DNA of 64,000 bases from Bacteroidota bacterium (GTDB taxonomy: Bacteria > Bacteroidota > Bacteroidia > J057 > JADKCL01). This document shows positions 45,805 through 54,090 of the stretch, in pieces; position 1 is the stretch's first letter; each line of letters opens with the position of its first letter. The translations under genes and the position numbers were made by a program. The stretch spans positions 124,001-188,000 of the forward strand of contig JADKCL010000073.1 in NCBI GenBank assembly GCA_016718825.1, in the 5' to 3' direction. The notes beneath the pieces are model-generated. The model was not told where the DNA came from. It saw only the letters and a program-made list of their open reading frames with translations, and did no database searches.

Positions 45805-46976
45805 ACCGGTCTACCCGACAGCTGGTCATATTCGCATTGGTCGCGGTGGTCATCACGATCGGATCCCTGATTTACAGCAACCACCTCGCCCGGAAACTGC
45901 TGGACCAAGAAGTGCGGCGCATGGACCTCTATGCCAAGGCATTAGAATTTGTAGGCGACCTGGAATTGGATCCCGACAACTGCGAATTGGAGTGGGTCAC
46001 GCAGAATATGATTCGCAGAAATGAGCAAATCCCAACGATTTTGGTCATGGATGGCGTGATCAGTTCGACCAACAACCTGCCCATCGATTCCACCCTGAAC
46101 GAAGCCGACCGTAAAACCGCGGAGATGGCTTATTTGCAACGACTGCAACTTCGGGGCGAACCGGAACCGCTCGTGATCCCCTACTACGGCAAGGAATTGA
46201 AGATTTACTACGACGAATCTGAGCTCGTGAAACAGCTTCGCTGGTATCCTTATTTAATGTTGGTCGTGATCGTCGTTTTCATCTCCGTGGTATTTGGCAG
46301 CTATTTTATCGCCAAACGCAACGAACAGAACAAGGTCTGGGTCGGAATGGCCAAGGAAACCGCCCATCAATTGGGTACGCCCGTGTCGAGTTTGATGGCT
46401 TGGGTCGAATTGCTGGAACTCAACAGCGACGGCAATCCCGAGGACAAGGAATTGGTCGAGGAGTTGAAAAAGGACGTGAACCGCCTGCGCACCATTGCCG
46501 AACGCTTTTCCAAGATTGGTTCGGTTCCGGAATTGAATCCGACGAATCTGACAGCATTGCTCGACCGCAGTGCCGATTACCTGCGCAAGCGCATGCCAAA
46601 AAAGGTGGTTTTGCAGCTGACGAATGAAGTCGATCCCGATGCAGAGATTGAAGTCAACGAGGCCCTCTTCGAATGGGTGATCGAAAACTTGCTCAAAAAT
46701 GCCCTCGACGCGATCAAAGACCAAGGTTTGATTACAATTCACGTCTCCAAACGCGGCAGTGAATACGTGATCGACGTTTCCGACACTGGCAAAGGCATTC
46801 CCAAGAGCCAATTCAAGGAAGTCTTCAAACCGGGATTCACCACCAAAAAACGCGGTTGGGGCCTGGGATTGAGCCTGAGCAAACGCGTGGTCGAGAACTA
46901 CCACAAAGGCAAAATTTCGGTTTTGTCATCTGAATTGGGCAAGGGAACGACTTTCAGGGTGGTTTTGCCAGCTTGA
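45801..46976 (+). CDS. Sensor histidine kinase, orphan
   Basis: 391 residues. Two membrane helices (LVIFALVAVVITIGSLIYSN and YPYLMLVVIVVFISVVFGSYF) flank a small periplasmic domain of about 120 residues. The cytoplasmic part has the H-box (AKETAHQLGTPVSSLMAW), N-box (ENLLKNALDAI) and G-boxes (DVSDTGKGIPKSQF, KRGWGLGLSLSKRVVE). The variant HQLGTP instead of HELRTP is common in Bacteroidota. No response regulator lies nearby. Signal and partner unknown. Confidence 0.9.
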   Translation: MNRSTRQLVIFALVAVVITIGSLIYSNHLARKLLDQEVRRMDLYAKALEFVGDLELDPDNCELEWVTQNMIRRNEQIPTILVMDGVISSTNNLPIDSTLNEADRKTAEMAYLQRLQLRGEPEPLVIPYYGKELKIYYDESELVKQLRWYPYLMLVVIVVFISVVFGSYFIAKRNEQNKVWVGMAKETAHQLGTPVSSLMAWVELLELNSDGNPEDKELVEELKKDVNRLRTIAERFSKIGSVPELNPTNLTALLDRSADYLRKRMPKKVVLQLTNEVDPDAEIEVNEALFEWVIENLLKNALDAIKDQGLITIHVSKRGSEYVIDVSDTGKGIPKSQFKEVFKPGFTTKKRGWGLGLSLSKRVVENYHKGKISVLSSELGKGTTFRVVLPA

Positions 46977-47007
46977 ATCCGTGCGCTGACTTTTTGCAGA
47001 TTCTGCT

Positions 47008-47026
47008 TAGCTTTGATTGCATGTAA
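47008..47026 (+). promoter_or_regulatory. -7 box followed by a start-stop codon pair
   Basis: TAGCTTTG (47008-47015) is a consensus -7 box; five bases later comes ATGTAA (47021-47026), an ATG immediately followed by a stop. The lipoprotein ATG is at 47063. No TTG lies at the usual upstream distance, so the promoter call is moderate. Confidence 0.45.
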
Positions 47027-47062
47027 ACTTTCAGTTTTCAAACTGCAACCTGATCAACGCTT

Positions 47063-48283
47063 ATGAAATTCTCTGATCACCAGTTCAAGTACCCTACTCC
47101 CATTCCGCTGCTGCTATTTTTCCTTCTCCTAATGCAGCTTGGTTGTCGCGAAGCAATGCCAAAGTCCATTCCCAAACCTCCTGTGATTCAGTTTGACTAT
47201 CTCATTACCCTGGACCCGGTGAACTGGCTCTGGCAAATCTCTACGAATCAAAACGATTCAACATTTCTGGCAATGTTGGAAGCTTCGGCAATTAAGGCAG
47301 TCAATCCCGATCAACATCCCCTTGTCGGACTGTCGGATTCAATCACGAAGGAACAATTCAAACTTTGGTTTGCCGATTTGGCAGTTGGTGCTGGAGCGGT
47401 TGTTCCCGATCAATTGCTCCGAAACGAATTCCACCGAGGCATCATTCAGCTGAAGCAATTGATCCTCAAACGTTTGAACAATGATGAATCTGAAGTTGTC
47501 TCGATTGAGGAAAACGAACTTGATCAAATCAAGTTGCGCATTCGTACGGTGGCTCCTGCGCACGTGAACACCACGCTTTTTTCACCCAAATCGCAGGTGG
47601 GTTTTTACGAAATGTATTCATATTCGGAGATGATTCCCATTCTGGACAAGCTCAAAAACATTTATCAAGGTGAAGGAGACTTTGGGCAAAAGAGTGACTT
47701 TCTTGACTTGTTGGAAGATTACGAAGCAGAAATGCATCCCGACCGAACGGCTCCGATGATCAATGAAGAGAGACCCGTCATCGGCTTTGTCTCACGGGAC
47801 AATATTCCCCTCGTCGACAGCCTTTTGCACTCGCCCGATGCAAAAGCATTGATTCCCAACACGCTTCGATTCGCTTGGAACCAATATCCGTTGGAGGAAT
47901 GGCCAGATTTGTTCCAACTTTTGGCACTCAAAACGAATTCCTTTGGCAAGCCGAGAGTGCCCGGAACAAATATCCGCTATGCACGACAAGATTTTGAACC
48001 ATACTCCACGATGCCAATGGTTTCAATTGAAATGGACGAGGATGGCACAGCGGAATGGCGTCGCCTTACGAGGACCAGTATCGGACGAAATGTGGCCATT
48101 GTCGTGGATGGCATCGTCCTCACCTTTCCAACGATACAGGGAGAAATCAGTGCTGGTCGCGCACAGATCACGGGGTTATTTTCCCTTGATGAGGCCATTC
48201 AAATGGCCGCATCGATTCGCGCAGGTTCTTTTCCGGCCACGGTTTATACTTATTCCAAGGATTCAACAATTGAGCAGCGCTAG
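47063..48283 (+). CDS. Lipoprotein related to the periplasmic P1 domain of SecD, copy 1
   Basis: 406 residues. The signal (LLLFFLLLMQLGC) ends in a lipobox Cys. The last ~150 residues follow the SecD P1-head pattern: ARQDFEPYSTMPMVSIEMDEDG, WRRLTRTSIGRNVAIVVDGIV, PTIQGEISAGRAQITGLFSLDEA, IRAGSFPATV. In true SecD(F) this block precedes six membrane helices; here the protein ends right after it, with no membrane segment. The N-terminal ~250 residues (YLITLDPVNWLWQI...) have a counterpart in the next gene. An outer-membrane or periplasmic lipoprotein that mimics part of the Sec accessory complex is inferred. Confidence 0.75.
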   Translation: MKFSDHQFKYPTPIPLLLFFLLLMQLGCREAMPKSIPKPPVIQFDYLITLDPVNWLWQISTNQNDSTFLAMLEASAIKAVNPDQHPLVGLSDSITKEQFKLWFADLAVGAGAVVPDQLLRNEFHRGIIQLKQLILKRLNNDESEVVSIEENELDQIKLRIRTVAPAHVNTTLFSPKSQVGFYEMYSYSEMIPILDKLKNIYQGEGDFGQKSDFLDLLEDYEAEMHPDRTAPMINEERPVIGFVSRDNIPLVDSLLHSPDAKALIPNTLRFAWNQYPLEEWPDLFQLLALKTNSFGKPRVPGTNIRYARQDFEPYSTMPMVSIEMDEDGTAEWRRLTRTSIGRNVAIVVDGIVLTFPTIQGEISAGRAQITGLFSLDEAIQMAASIRAGSFPATVYTYSKDSTIEQR

Positions 48284-48424
48284 TCCATTTTCGGGCGCCT
48301 ACACCTTTTAGACGCGCCGTTGGTGGATCATTTCAGGGGTTTCGGAGAAGTAGAATCGGATCAGAGAATACAAAGATGCGCTTCGATTCTGGCGAATGAT
48401 CCCAAAGCCTTCTATTTTTACGCA

Positions 48425-49630
48425 ATGAAACGCATCTTCAATGCCGCCTTCCAAAACCGAATCCTGATTTTGCTGATCATGCTTTTGGCAATGAGCACCT
48501 GCGGATATTCGGGGCCCAAGATGACCTACATTGTTGAAATGAATTTCGGGAGTTGGTTGATGCAGGAGGCAAACGATCCTTCGGATCCACAGCTCCAAGC
48601 GGTACTGTCAGAAACCAGCCGCATCGCCGCCACGGGCTCGGTGGACAAAATCGAAGCATTAGAGCAGGCGCTGCAACAAAAAAACATGGTTCGACAGGCG
48701 CGGTACTGGTTCTTTCAACCGGAAGAATTTGCCCCCAATTCCTCCGAAGACGATCTGTTCCGAGGCTTGCATGACAAGTGGAATGCCGCAAACGACAGGC
48801 TTGCCATGTTGTTGAAGGCGCGATTGGATGGATTTAACGACTATGACGCGGAGATCTTGATTGACCCGGTCACCAAACGGCTGCGCATTACCGTCAACAA
48901 AATCGGAGACCTCAAAACCGTCCGGAATTTGATCCAGGCAAATTCGGACCTCGGTTTTTACGCCACCTACGGCATCCGACAGATTGGCCCGACCTTCAGA
49001 AGTGCCTGCCAATCCTTGATCATGGCCGATACTTTGGTAGAATCACCAGACTTGGCGCAGTTGATCCACCTTGATCAGCAAATCGTGCAGAACAAATCAG
49101 CATTCGATGGGCGCGACGACGCCATGATCGGCATGGCGGCAGTTCAGGACACGTTCACAGTAGGTCGTCTTCTGGAAAAAATTCGCCCCAATAGCAGCCT
49201 GCCATCCGATCTGAAATGGGCTTGGTCTGCAAAACCGTTGGTAGGTCCAGACGATCCTGTTTTTGGACTCTATGCCTTGCGGACGGTAAAAGGAAAGCCC
49301 GAAATCAACGGCGAAGTCGTCACAAAGGCCTTCGTTTCCAGCAATTTGAACGAAAGTCCTGCTGTCCAGATCACGATGAATGGCGAAGGATCGGATCATT
49401 GGCTCAAAATGACCACGGTCAACCAAGGTCGCCAAATCGCGATGGTGATCGACGGGGCTGTGTATTCTGCACCTTATGTCCAAGAGCCGATCAGCGGTGG
49501 CAGTACCCAAATCACCGGCAACTTCACCAAGGAAGAAATCAAGGAATTGGCCGCCTTGCTGAATGCAGGAAATCTTCCGGGGCAAGCCGTAATCATCGGC
49601 GAGGAAGAAAAAAGTGAATCTGGCAAGTGA
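48425..49630 (+). CDS. Lipoprotein related to the periplasmic P1 domain of SecD, copy 2
   Basis: 401 residues from the ATG at 48425; the open frame upstream to 48320 lacks a signal. Lipobox-like LAMSTC follows a hydrophobic stretch. LDGFNDYDAEILIDPVTKRL and IGDLKTVRNLIQANSDLGFYATYG match the SecD P1 base (the 'RIDxFGV...LPGVxDPERVRxLL...AxLEF' region). ALRTVKGKPEINGEVVTKAF, ITMNGEGSDHWLKMTTVNQG, IAMVIDGAVYSAPYVQEPIS and GNFTKEEIKELAALLNAGNLP match the P1 head more closely than copy 1 does. There is no membrane channel domain. It follows copy 1 by 142 bases, so the pair probably arose by duplication and may work as a complex. Confidence 0.8.
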   Translation: MKRIFNAAFQNRILILLIMLLAMSTCGYSGPKMTYIVEMNFGSWLMQEANDPSDPQLQAVLSETSRIAATGSVDKIEALEQALQQKNMVRQARYWFFQPEEFAPNSSEDDLFRGLHDKWNAANDRLAMLLKARLDGFNDYDAEILIDPVTKRLRITVNKIGDLKTVRNLIQANSDLGFYATYGIRQIGPTFRSACQSLIMADTLVESPDLAQLIHLDQQIVQNKSAFDGRDDAMIGMAAVQDTFTVGRLLEKIRPNSSLPSDLKWAWSAKPLVGPDDPVFGLYALRTVKGKPEINGEVVTKAFVSSNLNESPAVQITMNGEGSDHWLKMTTVNQGRQIAMVIDGAVYSAPYVQEPISGGSTQITGNFTKEEIKELAALLNAGNLPGQAVIIGEEEKSESGK

Positions 49631-49658
49631 TCGTTTGCAGGGTATCCACCGATCTCTA

Positions 49659-49690
49659 TTGGGCGACTGAATCATTCCCTTCTATATTTG
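49659..49690 (+). promoter_or_regulatory. Promoter of ruvX, leaderless
   Basis: TTG (49659-49661), 21-base spacer, TATATTTG (49683-49690); four bases then separate the box from the ATG at 49695. Confidence 0.8.
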
Positions 49691-49694
49691 CACC

Positions 49695-50111
49695 ATGGCA
49701 CGTATCATCGGCATCGACTTTGGCATGAAACGCACGGGATTGGCTTGGACCGACCCTTTGCAGATCATTGCGACAGGTTTGGAGACCGTTGCCACTGACA
49801 TTCTTGTGCCGCATCTTCAAACCTTGCTGAAAAAAGAGCAGGTAGAAAAAATTGTTTTGGGTCATCCGACAAGGCTCGACGGATCGGATACCGATACCAC
49901 ACAGCCCGTTTTGGCCTTGAAAAAGAAGCTTGAAGCTACGTTTCCGACGATTCCGGTCGTGCTTTGGGACGAACAGTTCAGCTCCAAAAAAGCCATGCGC
50001 GCCATGATTGATGGCGGCGTCTCCAAGAAGAACCGCCGTGACAAGGCCCTCATCGACAAAGTGAGCGCCACACTTATTCTCCAAGATTATCTCGCCACGA
50101 ATTCATTATGA
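49695..50111 (+). CDS. ruvX: Putative Holliday junction resolvase / pre-16S rRNA nuclease
   Basis: 138 residues (YqgF family). RNase-H-fold motifs: IIGIDFGMKRTGLAWTD, VLGHPTRLDGS, VVLWDEQFSSKKA and DKVSATLILQDYL. The family trims 16S rRNA precursor ends in E. coli and was proposed as a junction resolvase. The stop overlaps the deformylase start (ATGA), so the two are translated together. Confidence 0.92.
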   Translation: MARIIGIDFGMKRTGLAWTDPLQIIATGLETVATDILVPHLQTLLKKEQVEKIVLGHPTRLDGSDTDTTQPVLALKKKLEATFPTIPVVLWDEQFSSKKAMRAMIDGGVSKKNRRDKALIDKVSATLILQDYLATNSL

Positions 50112-50683
50112 TATACCCCATTGTTGCCTACGGGCATCCTGTGCTTCGCACCCGGGCGCAAGAGATCAATCCTGACCATCCCGGATTGCCCGAGATCATC
50201 GCCAACATGTACGAAACGATGTACAATGCCAAAGGTGTCGGTCTCGCAGCGCCACAAATCGGCAAGTCGATTCGGATCTTCATCGTTGATGGCAGCCCCA
50301 TGGAAGGAATGCTCGAAGACGATCCGACCCCGATGGAAGGCTGGAAAAAGGTTTTTATCAACCCTGTCAAACTCAACGAACATGGCGAGGCTTGGGGTTA
50401 TGACGAAGGTTGCTTGAGCATTCCCGACATCATCGAGGAAGTCTACCGGGAGGAACACGTTCATCTGCGGTACTTTGACGAAAATTTCGTGCAGCACGAA
50501 GCCACCTTTGGCGGACTTCAGGCACGTGTGATTCAACATGAGTACGATCACTTGGAAGGTGTACTTTTCACCGATTACTTACGTGGGCTCAAAAAGCAGT
50601 TGGTCAAGTCAAGACTGCTCAGAATCGCCCGTGGGAAGTATAGCACGTTCTATCCGATGACCTTTAGCTTAAAAAGCAAATAA
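50108..50683 (+). CDS. def: Peptide deformylase
   Basis: 191 residues. The three signatures are complete: GVGLAAPQIG, EGCLSIP (metal-ligand Cys) and QHEYDHLEG (two His ligands and catalytic Glu). It removes the N-formyl group from nascent proteins. Co-transcribed with ruvX through a 4-base overlap. A weak hairpin (aaaagcaa/ttgctttt, 50672-50705) overlaps its end. Confidence 0.95.
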   Translation: MIYPIVAYGHPVLRTRAQEINPDHPGLPEIIANMYETMYNAKGVGLAAPQIGKSIRIFIVDGSPMEGMLEDDPTPMEGWKKVFINPVKLNEHGEAWGYDEGCLSIPDIIEEVYREEHVHLRYFDENFVQHEATFGGLQARVIQHEYDHLEGVLFTDYLRGLKKQLVKSRLLRIARGKYSTFYPMTFSLKSK

Positions 50684-50769
50684 ATATTAAGTTTTCCTTG
50701 CTTTTGTGGAAAAAATAGCAGTCTTTTGGAAGCTGTTTTGCCTCAAGGGATTATAACTAAAGGTTTTTT

Positions 50770-51012
50770 ATGAGCTTGAACGATCTCCACTCCAAAATTG
50801 TTGCTGCTAAAAACTTCCTAAACTCCGAAATGGTGCGTTTGCGTACCAACAACGATACCGTTTCTGCCATGGGTTACCGCGAGCTGGGCGACCGCCTCGA
50901 CATGATTCATGAAATTGAGCGTATCGGAATCCGGAATTTGGGCGACCGCGACATGCGTCGCATTTCCCGTTTGATTGGTCAATTGGACCAATATTCTGGC
51001 TCTGCCAACTGA
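50770..51012 (+). CDS. Small hypothetical helical protein
   Basis: 80 residues, helical and charged (LHSKIVAAKNFLNSEMVRLR, GYRELGDRLDMIHEIERIG, MRRISRLIGQLDQYSG). No family recognised. A strong terminator follows, which supports a real gene. Confidence 0.65.
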   Translation: MSLNDLHSKIVAAKNFLNSEMVRLRTNNDTVSAMGYRELGDRLDMIHEIERIGIRNLGDRDMRRISRLIGQLDQYSGSAN

Positions 51013-51031
51013 TTCGGGAACGTTTTTTATG

Positions 51032-51063
51032 AAAAAGCAGGGGCCAAGCTCCTGCTTTTTTGT
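51032..51063 (+). terminator. Intrinsic terminator
   Basis: 10-bp stem aaaaagcagg/cctgcttttt (51032-51041 with 51051-51060) followed by T residues; 20 bases after the small ORF. Confidence 0.85.
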
Positions 51064-51201
51064 TTTCCGCCTCGTTCGATGAAACCACGACGCAAGGTAA
51101 TCCACTCAAATATCCTTTGGAACCGCCATCCGCACCGGAGTTTGCGTGATCGGTTCGAGCACAGCCCTTATCCCATGCGACCGATCCTAAGGCTCTGCAC
51201 G

Positions 51202-51231
51202 AAGAAAGCCGACCAAACGGCCGGCTTTCTT
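51202..51231. terminator. Bidirectional terminator between convergent genes
   Basis: 10-bp stem aagaaagccg/cggctttctt (51202-51211 with 51222-51231) and a 10-base loop; A- and T-rich outer pairs allow use by the minus-strand repeat protein gene ending at 51266. Confidence 0.75.
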
Positions 51232-51265
51232 ACTATCAATCAGTGGGTGTGGATTCAATCGTGCA

Positions 51266-53101
51266 TCAACGTGGATCACAAACACGGCAATGGCGGCGCT
51301 TGTGGCGGATTTTGGTCTTTTCAACAACCCTCCAAGTATAGTATCCCTCCTGACGGCGCTCGGTACCATTGTCCCAAAGAATTCGCTCGGGCATCCAAAC
51401 ACGCTCTTCAACGATTCTCCAGTGCTTTTTCCCATTCTTGGAGTCCAAAATCACCACGCGACGATTGTCGGATGATGGGGTGAAGGACTCCAACTGATAG
51501 CTGCGGGAAACGAATGGATAGATCAAGGTAAACGAAACGCCGCTGTAACGACCGGTGTAGCACCATCCGACATTGTAGCTTGCTGGATAATAATACCCGT
51601 AGCCATAGTAGGAAGTGCAGTTGTCGTAATAGTTGGAGTTGTAGAAGTAGTTGGTGCTGGAACAACCGCCGCAGAAACCACCGTAGCTTGAGTGACCGCA
51701 GCCTGAGCCGGCATACCAAGTGTTGGTACAGCCATAGCCGCCGCCTACGTAGCCACCGCCGTAGTAGCCACCATAGCCGCCACTCGGGCCAGGATTGGTG
51801 CAACCGGTTCCAGTCCAACTGCCTTGCGGAGCTGGTCCGCCGTTGTGTCCATGGCCACCGCCATTGCCGCCGTGACCACCGCCGTTTCCACCATGACCAC
51901 CACCGTGGTCAATAGGATCACCGGTCGGGCCGACACCGCCACCATGACCAATGGGACCGCTTCCGCCCGTTGGGCCAGCAGGATCGATCGGATCGCCGTT
52001 GCCAGGTCCAACAGGATTGCCGTGACCAATTGGGCCGCTTGGGCCGCCACCGCTCGTGTTGCAAGGACCGACGACACCTCCAATAGAAGTGTAATTCTGA
52101 ACCATGTTTGCAGCAACGACAATGGTATGACCGTCGACACACATGTTCACGTATTGGCTTACGTTGCTGATGTTGCCCGGATCCTCTACCGGCTCATCAT
52201 CACCGCCACCACTCGTGCCGTTGGTTCCCGCAGCACCTGAAAAGGTGTTGGGTTTGGGGGTATTGGGACGTGAATCATTTACTGCGGAAACGGTACCGCT
52301 GCTGAAAGTCTGTACCCTTGGATCGACAGTTTCGGTCTTAGGCTTTGGACCGGTATTTCCAGAGACAGTTGGCTGCCCAGACATTTCGTACCCCGTGATA
52401 TAGGTTGGCCGACCATCTGATGCCGAGGCAGGGGAGACATTCGGTTTTGGATAGGTAGTCGTGCCGGGCTGTGACGATGGGCCGCCAAAGGTCGTTCTTG
52501 GACCGCTCCCGCTGGTCACAGGACGACTATCGTTGGTAGGACGATCGGTGTTGGACAAAGTAGAAGGATGGCTATAAGTCGGCTTCGGATCATTCCGCGG
52601 CTGGGTATAAGTCGGCTGCGAATAGGTCGGCTTCGGATCATTCCGCGGCTGCGAATAAGTCGGCTGCGAATAGGTCGGCTTCGGATCATTCCGCGGCTGA
52701 CTGTAAGTCGGCTGCGAATAGGTCGGCTTTGGATCATTCCGCGGCTGACTGTAGGTCGGCTGCGAATAAGAAGGCTTCGGATCATTCCGCGGCTGACTAT
52801 AAGTCGGCTGCGAATAAGAAGGCTTCGGATCATTCCGCGGCTGACTGTAGCTCGGCTGCGAATAGGTAGGTTTCGGATCATTCCGCGGCTGACTATGGGT
52901 CGGCTGCGAATAGGTAGGCTTTGGATCATTCCGCGGCTGCGTCGAGTGCGTGGCCTTTGGGGAAGAGGAAGCATTCGAAGGCTGCGAACCACCTTTGGAT
53001 ATGCCGCCAGAAGGTTGCGAAGGTCGACCACCTTGGCTCATTCCCAACTGAACAATGCAAAGCATTGCAAAAACGAGGAAAAAGGTATAAAAGCTTTTCA
53101 T
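51266..53101 (-). CDS. Secreted low-complexity repeat protein, Pro/Asn- and Gly/Tyr-rich
   Basis: 611 residues from the ATG at 53101, which begins a good signal peptide (TFFLVFAMLCIVQLGMS). Residues 55-180 are eight copies of a 16-residue unit, QPRNDPKPTYSQPTYS. A Ser/Thr/Pro linker follows, then a Gly/His-rich part (GGHGGNGG repeats), a Gly/Tyr/Cys-rich part, and a compact basic C-terminus (WRIVEERVWMPERIL, GYYTWRVVEKTKIRHKRR). No T9SS domain is recognisable. The layout suggests an elastic or matrix-like surface protein. The frame is open far upstream (to 53689) only because an alternative frame of the neighbouring repeat array lacks stops; that part is not its N-terminus. Confidence 0.7.
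   Translation of the reverse strand: MKSFYTFFLVFAMLCIVQLGMSQGGRPSQPSGGISKGGSQPSNASSSPKATHSTQPRNDPKPTYSQPTHSQPRNDPKPTYSQPSYSQPRNDPKPSYSQPTYSQPRNDPKPSYSQPTYSQPRNDPKPTYSQPTYSQPRNDPKPTYSQPTYSQPRNDPKPTYSQPTYTQPRNDPKPTYSHPSTLSNTDRPTNDSRPVTSGSGPRTTFGGPSSQPGTTTYPKPNVSPASASDGRPTYITGYEMSGQPTVSGNTGPKPKTETVDPRVQTFSSGTVSAVNDSRPNTPKPNTFSGAAGTNGTSGGGDDEPVEDPGNISNVSQYVNMCVDGHTIVVAANMVQNYTSIGGVVGPCNTSGGGPSGPIGHGNPVGPGNGDPIDPAGPTGGSGPIGHGGGVGPTGDPIDHGGGHGGNGGGHGGNGGGHGHNGGPAPQGSWTGTGCTNPGPSGGYGGYYGGGYVGGGYGCTNTWYAGSGCGHSSYGGFCGGCSSTNYFYNSNYYDNCTSYYGYGYYYPASYNVGWCYTGRYSGVSFTLIYPFVSRSYQLESFTPSSDNRRVVILDSKNGKKHWRIVEERVWMPERILWDNGTERRQEGYYTWRVVEKTKIRHKRRHCRVCDPR
52562..52939 (-). repeat. 48-bp coding tandem repeat, eight units
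   Basis: Eight head-to-tail copies (the last partial) encode the 16-residue unit QPRNDPKPTYSQPTYS. They differ mainly at T/S and Y/H positions. The arrays are exact multiples of three, so changes in copy number keep the frame. Confidence 0.85.
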
Positions 53102-53154
53102 GACTTTAGAGAAAAAGGTTGAGAAAAAAGGAGGGCATTTGAAGTTCAATTGGA

Positions 53155-53764
53155 TCAGAATCTCCTTGCCGGCGAAGCGCCTTGCAGATTTCCAGGCTGA
53201 CTTACACGGGCTGCGGACTCTGGCCGGGCTGGGCTGTAGCTCGCCGCGTTTCCACGGCTTGGCTGCGCACCGCCATTGTAGGTCGGCTGCGTTGCTGGAC
53301 GACTCATGTTGCCATTCATCGCTCCGCCACGGCTTGGCTGCGCACCGCCATTGTAGGTCGGCTGCGTGGTCGGACGACCAGTGTTGCCATTCATCGCTCC
53401 GCCACGGCTTGGCTGCGCACCGCCATTGTAGGTCGGCTGCGTGGTCGGACGACCAGTGTTGCCATTCATCGCTCCGCCACGGCTTGGCTGCGCCCCGCCA
53501 TTGTAGGTCGGCTGCGTGGTCGGACGACCGGTGTTGCCATTCATCGCGCCGTTGTGGGTCGGCTGCGCACCGCCATTGTAGGATGGCTGCGTGGTCGGAC
53601 GACCGGTGTTGCCATTCATCGCTCCGCCTGGGTCGGCTGCGCACCGCCATTGTAGGTCGGCTGCGTGGTTGGACGTCCGGTGTTGCCATTCATCGCGCCG
53701 TTTTGGGTCGGCTGCGCACCGCCATTGTAGGTCGGCTGCGTGGTCGGACGACCAGTGTTGCCAT
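53155..53764 (-). pseudogene. Out-of-frame 3' part of the 75-bp repeat protein
   Basis: The 75-bp units continue past the stop at 53765 but in other frames: two units (53612-53686 and 53761-53835) are 74 instead of 75 bases. After the second lesion the original repeat frame resumes and runs to a natural end at 53155 with a basic, Ser/Ala-rich tail (PARPESAARVSQPGNLQG). If both missing bases were restored the protein would be about 600 residues. Confidence 0.6.
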
Positions 53765-54090
53765 TCATCGCTCCGCCACGGCCGGCTGCGCCCCGCCATT
53801 GTAGGTCGGCTGCGTGGTCGGACGACCAGTGTTATTGTTCATCGCTCCGCCACGGCTCGGCTGCGCACCGCCATTGAAGGTCGGCTGCGTGGTCGGACGA
53901 CCGGTGTTGCCATTCATCGCGCCGTTGTGGGTCGGCTGCGCACCACCATTGAAGGTTGGCTGGGTGGTCGGACGACCGGTGTTACCATTCATCGCGCCAT
54001 TGTGGGTCGGCTGCGCACCTCCATTGAAGGTTGGCTGCGTGGTCGGACGACCGGTGTTGCCATTCATCGCGCCGTTGTGGGTCGGCGAAG
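53260..54090 (-). repeat. 75-bp coding tandem repeat, about eleven units
   Basis: The landmark ccattcatcgc recurs every 75 bases at 53312, 53387, 53462, 53537, 53612, (74) 53686, 53761, (74) 53835, 53910, 53985 and 54060. Each unit encodes MNGNTGRPTTQPTYNGGAQP plus a five-residue variable linker (SRGGA or THNGA). Two units have lost one base. Confidence 0.85.

Noticed and set aside
48320..48424. Upstream extension of the second SecD-like gene
   Set aside because: It lacks a signal peptide, whereas the ATG at 48425 begins a lipoprotein signal.
51266..53689. A continuous minus-strand ORF of 807 residues through both repeat regions
   Set aside because: The upstream ~196 residues read the 75-bp array in an alternative frame (KPWRSDEWQHW type) and only accidentally lack stops. 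The real N-terminus is the signal peptide at 53101.
52562..54090. Regularly spaced repeats that might be a CRISPR array
   Set aside because: Units are head-to-tail without unique spacers, multiples of three, and translate into secreted proteins; no cas genes.
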